The notes below the pieces were generated by a model. That model was not told where the DNA came from and ran no database searches. It saw only the letters and a program-made list of their open reading frames with translations. Positions 57,650-58,128 of a stretch of 58,128 nt of DNA are shown in pieces. The translations under genes and the position numbers were made by a program. Location: positions 1 through 58,128 of the forward strand of contig CALAFB010000116.1 in the NCBI GenBank assembly GCA_937891135.1, read 5' to 3'. Positions within the stretch are counted from its first letter, which is position 1, and each line of letters starts with the position of its first letter. Origin of the DNA: an uncultured Elusimicrobium sp. Lineage in GTDB: Bacteria; Elusimicrobiota; Elusimicrobia; Elusimicrobiales; Elusimicrobiaceae.

Positions 57650-58099
57650 ATGGACTTTTCCAACATGACGAACATCCGTGAAATTCTTTCGGCGGGGGGA
57701 CCGATTTTAATTATTTTAATTTTGCTCTCCGTCTATTCTATCTCCGTGATTTTAGAACGCTATTTCCGGTTGCGCCGGGCCATTAACTATTCGCGCCGCT
57801 TAATTGCGTATTGCAAGCATCCGCTCCAAACCGGTAGTTACGCTAAAATAGAAGAAGCCTGCCGCAAAGAGGCGGTTAAAAATACACCGGCTGCTATTTT
57901 AATTGCGCGTTTATGCAAGGAACGCAACCGCTCTCACGCGGACTTAGAAAAAATTGCCCAAGCTACGATTGATTTTGAAGTTTCCCGTCTGCAAAAACGC
58001 TTATCCATTTTAGGTACGTTAGGAAGCATTACTCCGTTTATCGGGTTATTTGGTACGGTTATCGGGGTTATGCATGCGTTTAAAGATTTAGCCGCTAAT
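57650..58099 (+). CDS. TolQ/ExbB/MotA-family proton channel protein, 3' end missing
   Basis: 150 residues are genuine. One N-terminal membrane helix (GGPILIILILLSVYSISVIL), a cytoplasmic helical region, then LGTLGSITPFIGLFGTVIGVMHAF, the TolQ/ExbB second-helix signature. It would power a TolA/TonB-type envelope machine with a TolR/ExbD partner beyond the contig. The reading frame continues into adapter sequence (residues 151 on), which is not biological. AAGGGG precedes the ATG by 8 nt. Confidence 0.88.
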
Positions 58100-58128
58100 A
58101 GATCGGAAGAGCGTCGTGTAGGGAAAGA
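58100..58128. other. Illumina TruSeq adapter sequence at the contig end
   Basis: AGATCGGAAGAGCGTCGTGT and the following nine bases match the standard TruSeq universal adapter read-through sequence. It interrupts the TolQ-like gene in frame, encoding RSEERRVGK, a known adapter translation. It should be trimmed. Confidence 0.97.

Overview
The window is 58 kb of compact diderm (Gram-negative-type) bacterial chromosome of roughly 50% GC. It has an Mla lipid-transport operon, long YidC, MltG, MurG/FtsW, a LolA-like protein and a TolQ/ExbB protein, which argues for an outer membrane. Scattered single pilin-like genes with the GFTLIELL-type N-terminus, pyruvate phosphate dikinase, the [FeFe]-hydrogenase maturase HydE and a MlaD with a barrel-like C-terminus suggest an Elusimicrobiota-like gut anaerobe. 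That placement is inference, not proof. The last 29 bases (58100-58128) are Illumina adapter sequence, so the window is the end of an assembled contig.

Layout. 1-6.3 kb: recO, a secreted two-repeat protein, then rpmH-rnpA-yidD-yidC-khpB (a classic oriC-proximal order) and a repeat block. 6.3-13.1 kb: dnaB-alr-mlaE-mlaF-mlaD-radA as one tight operon. 13.2-15.8 kb: two paralogous secreted chymotrypsin-fold proteins on the minus strand whose predicted nucleophile is cysteine. 16.0-28.5 kb: mnmE-mnmG-rsmG-(MA-type metallopeptidase)-rsmH-ftsL-ftsI-murF-mraY-ftsW-murG, a division/wall cluster without murE and murD; then tyrS-mltG to 30.7 kb. 30.7-37.9 kb: repeat blocks, three pilin-like genes, and the minus-strand operon gmk-rpoZ-udg-priA. 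37.7-45.6 kb: accessory small or membrane proteins, hydE, two thioredoxin-like proteins, ppdK, and structured non-coding DNA. 45.7-47.4 kb: two secreted V8-like serine proteases. 47.5-50.0 kb: rpsO-pnp. 50-53.4 kb: pilin, lipoprotein, accB, winged-helix protein, pilin. 53.5 kb to the end: ftsK-lolA-pgsA-pgpA-tolQ (partial).

The main unifying signal beyond genes is how transcription units start. Many first genes have a TATAAT-like -10 box, often preceded by TG, only 6-8 nt before the ATG and no Shine-Dalgarno, so they look leaderless. Genes with real leaders tend to carry strong hairpins (rpmH, rpsO, two pilin genes, the 14.5 kb protease). The most notable candidates are the cysteine-triad secreted proteases with a promoter buried inside a terminator hairpin, the ribosomal-protein leaders in which a hairpin separates Shine-Dalgarno and start codon, the structured pilin leaders, and a REP-like element inserted in frame into a prepilin leader. 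No tRNA, rRNA, CRISPR array or intact insertion sequence was recognised.
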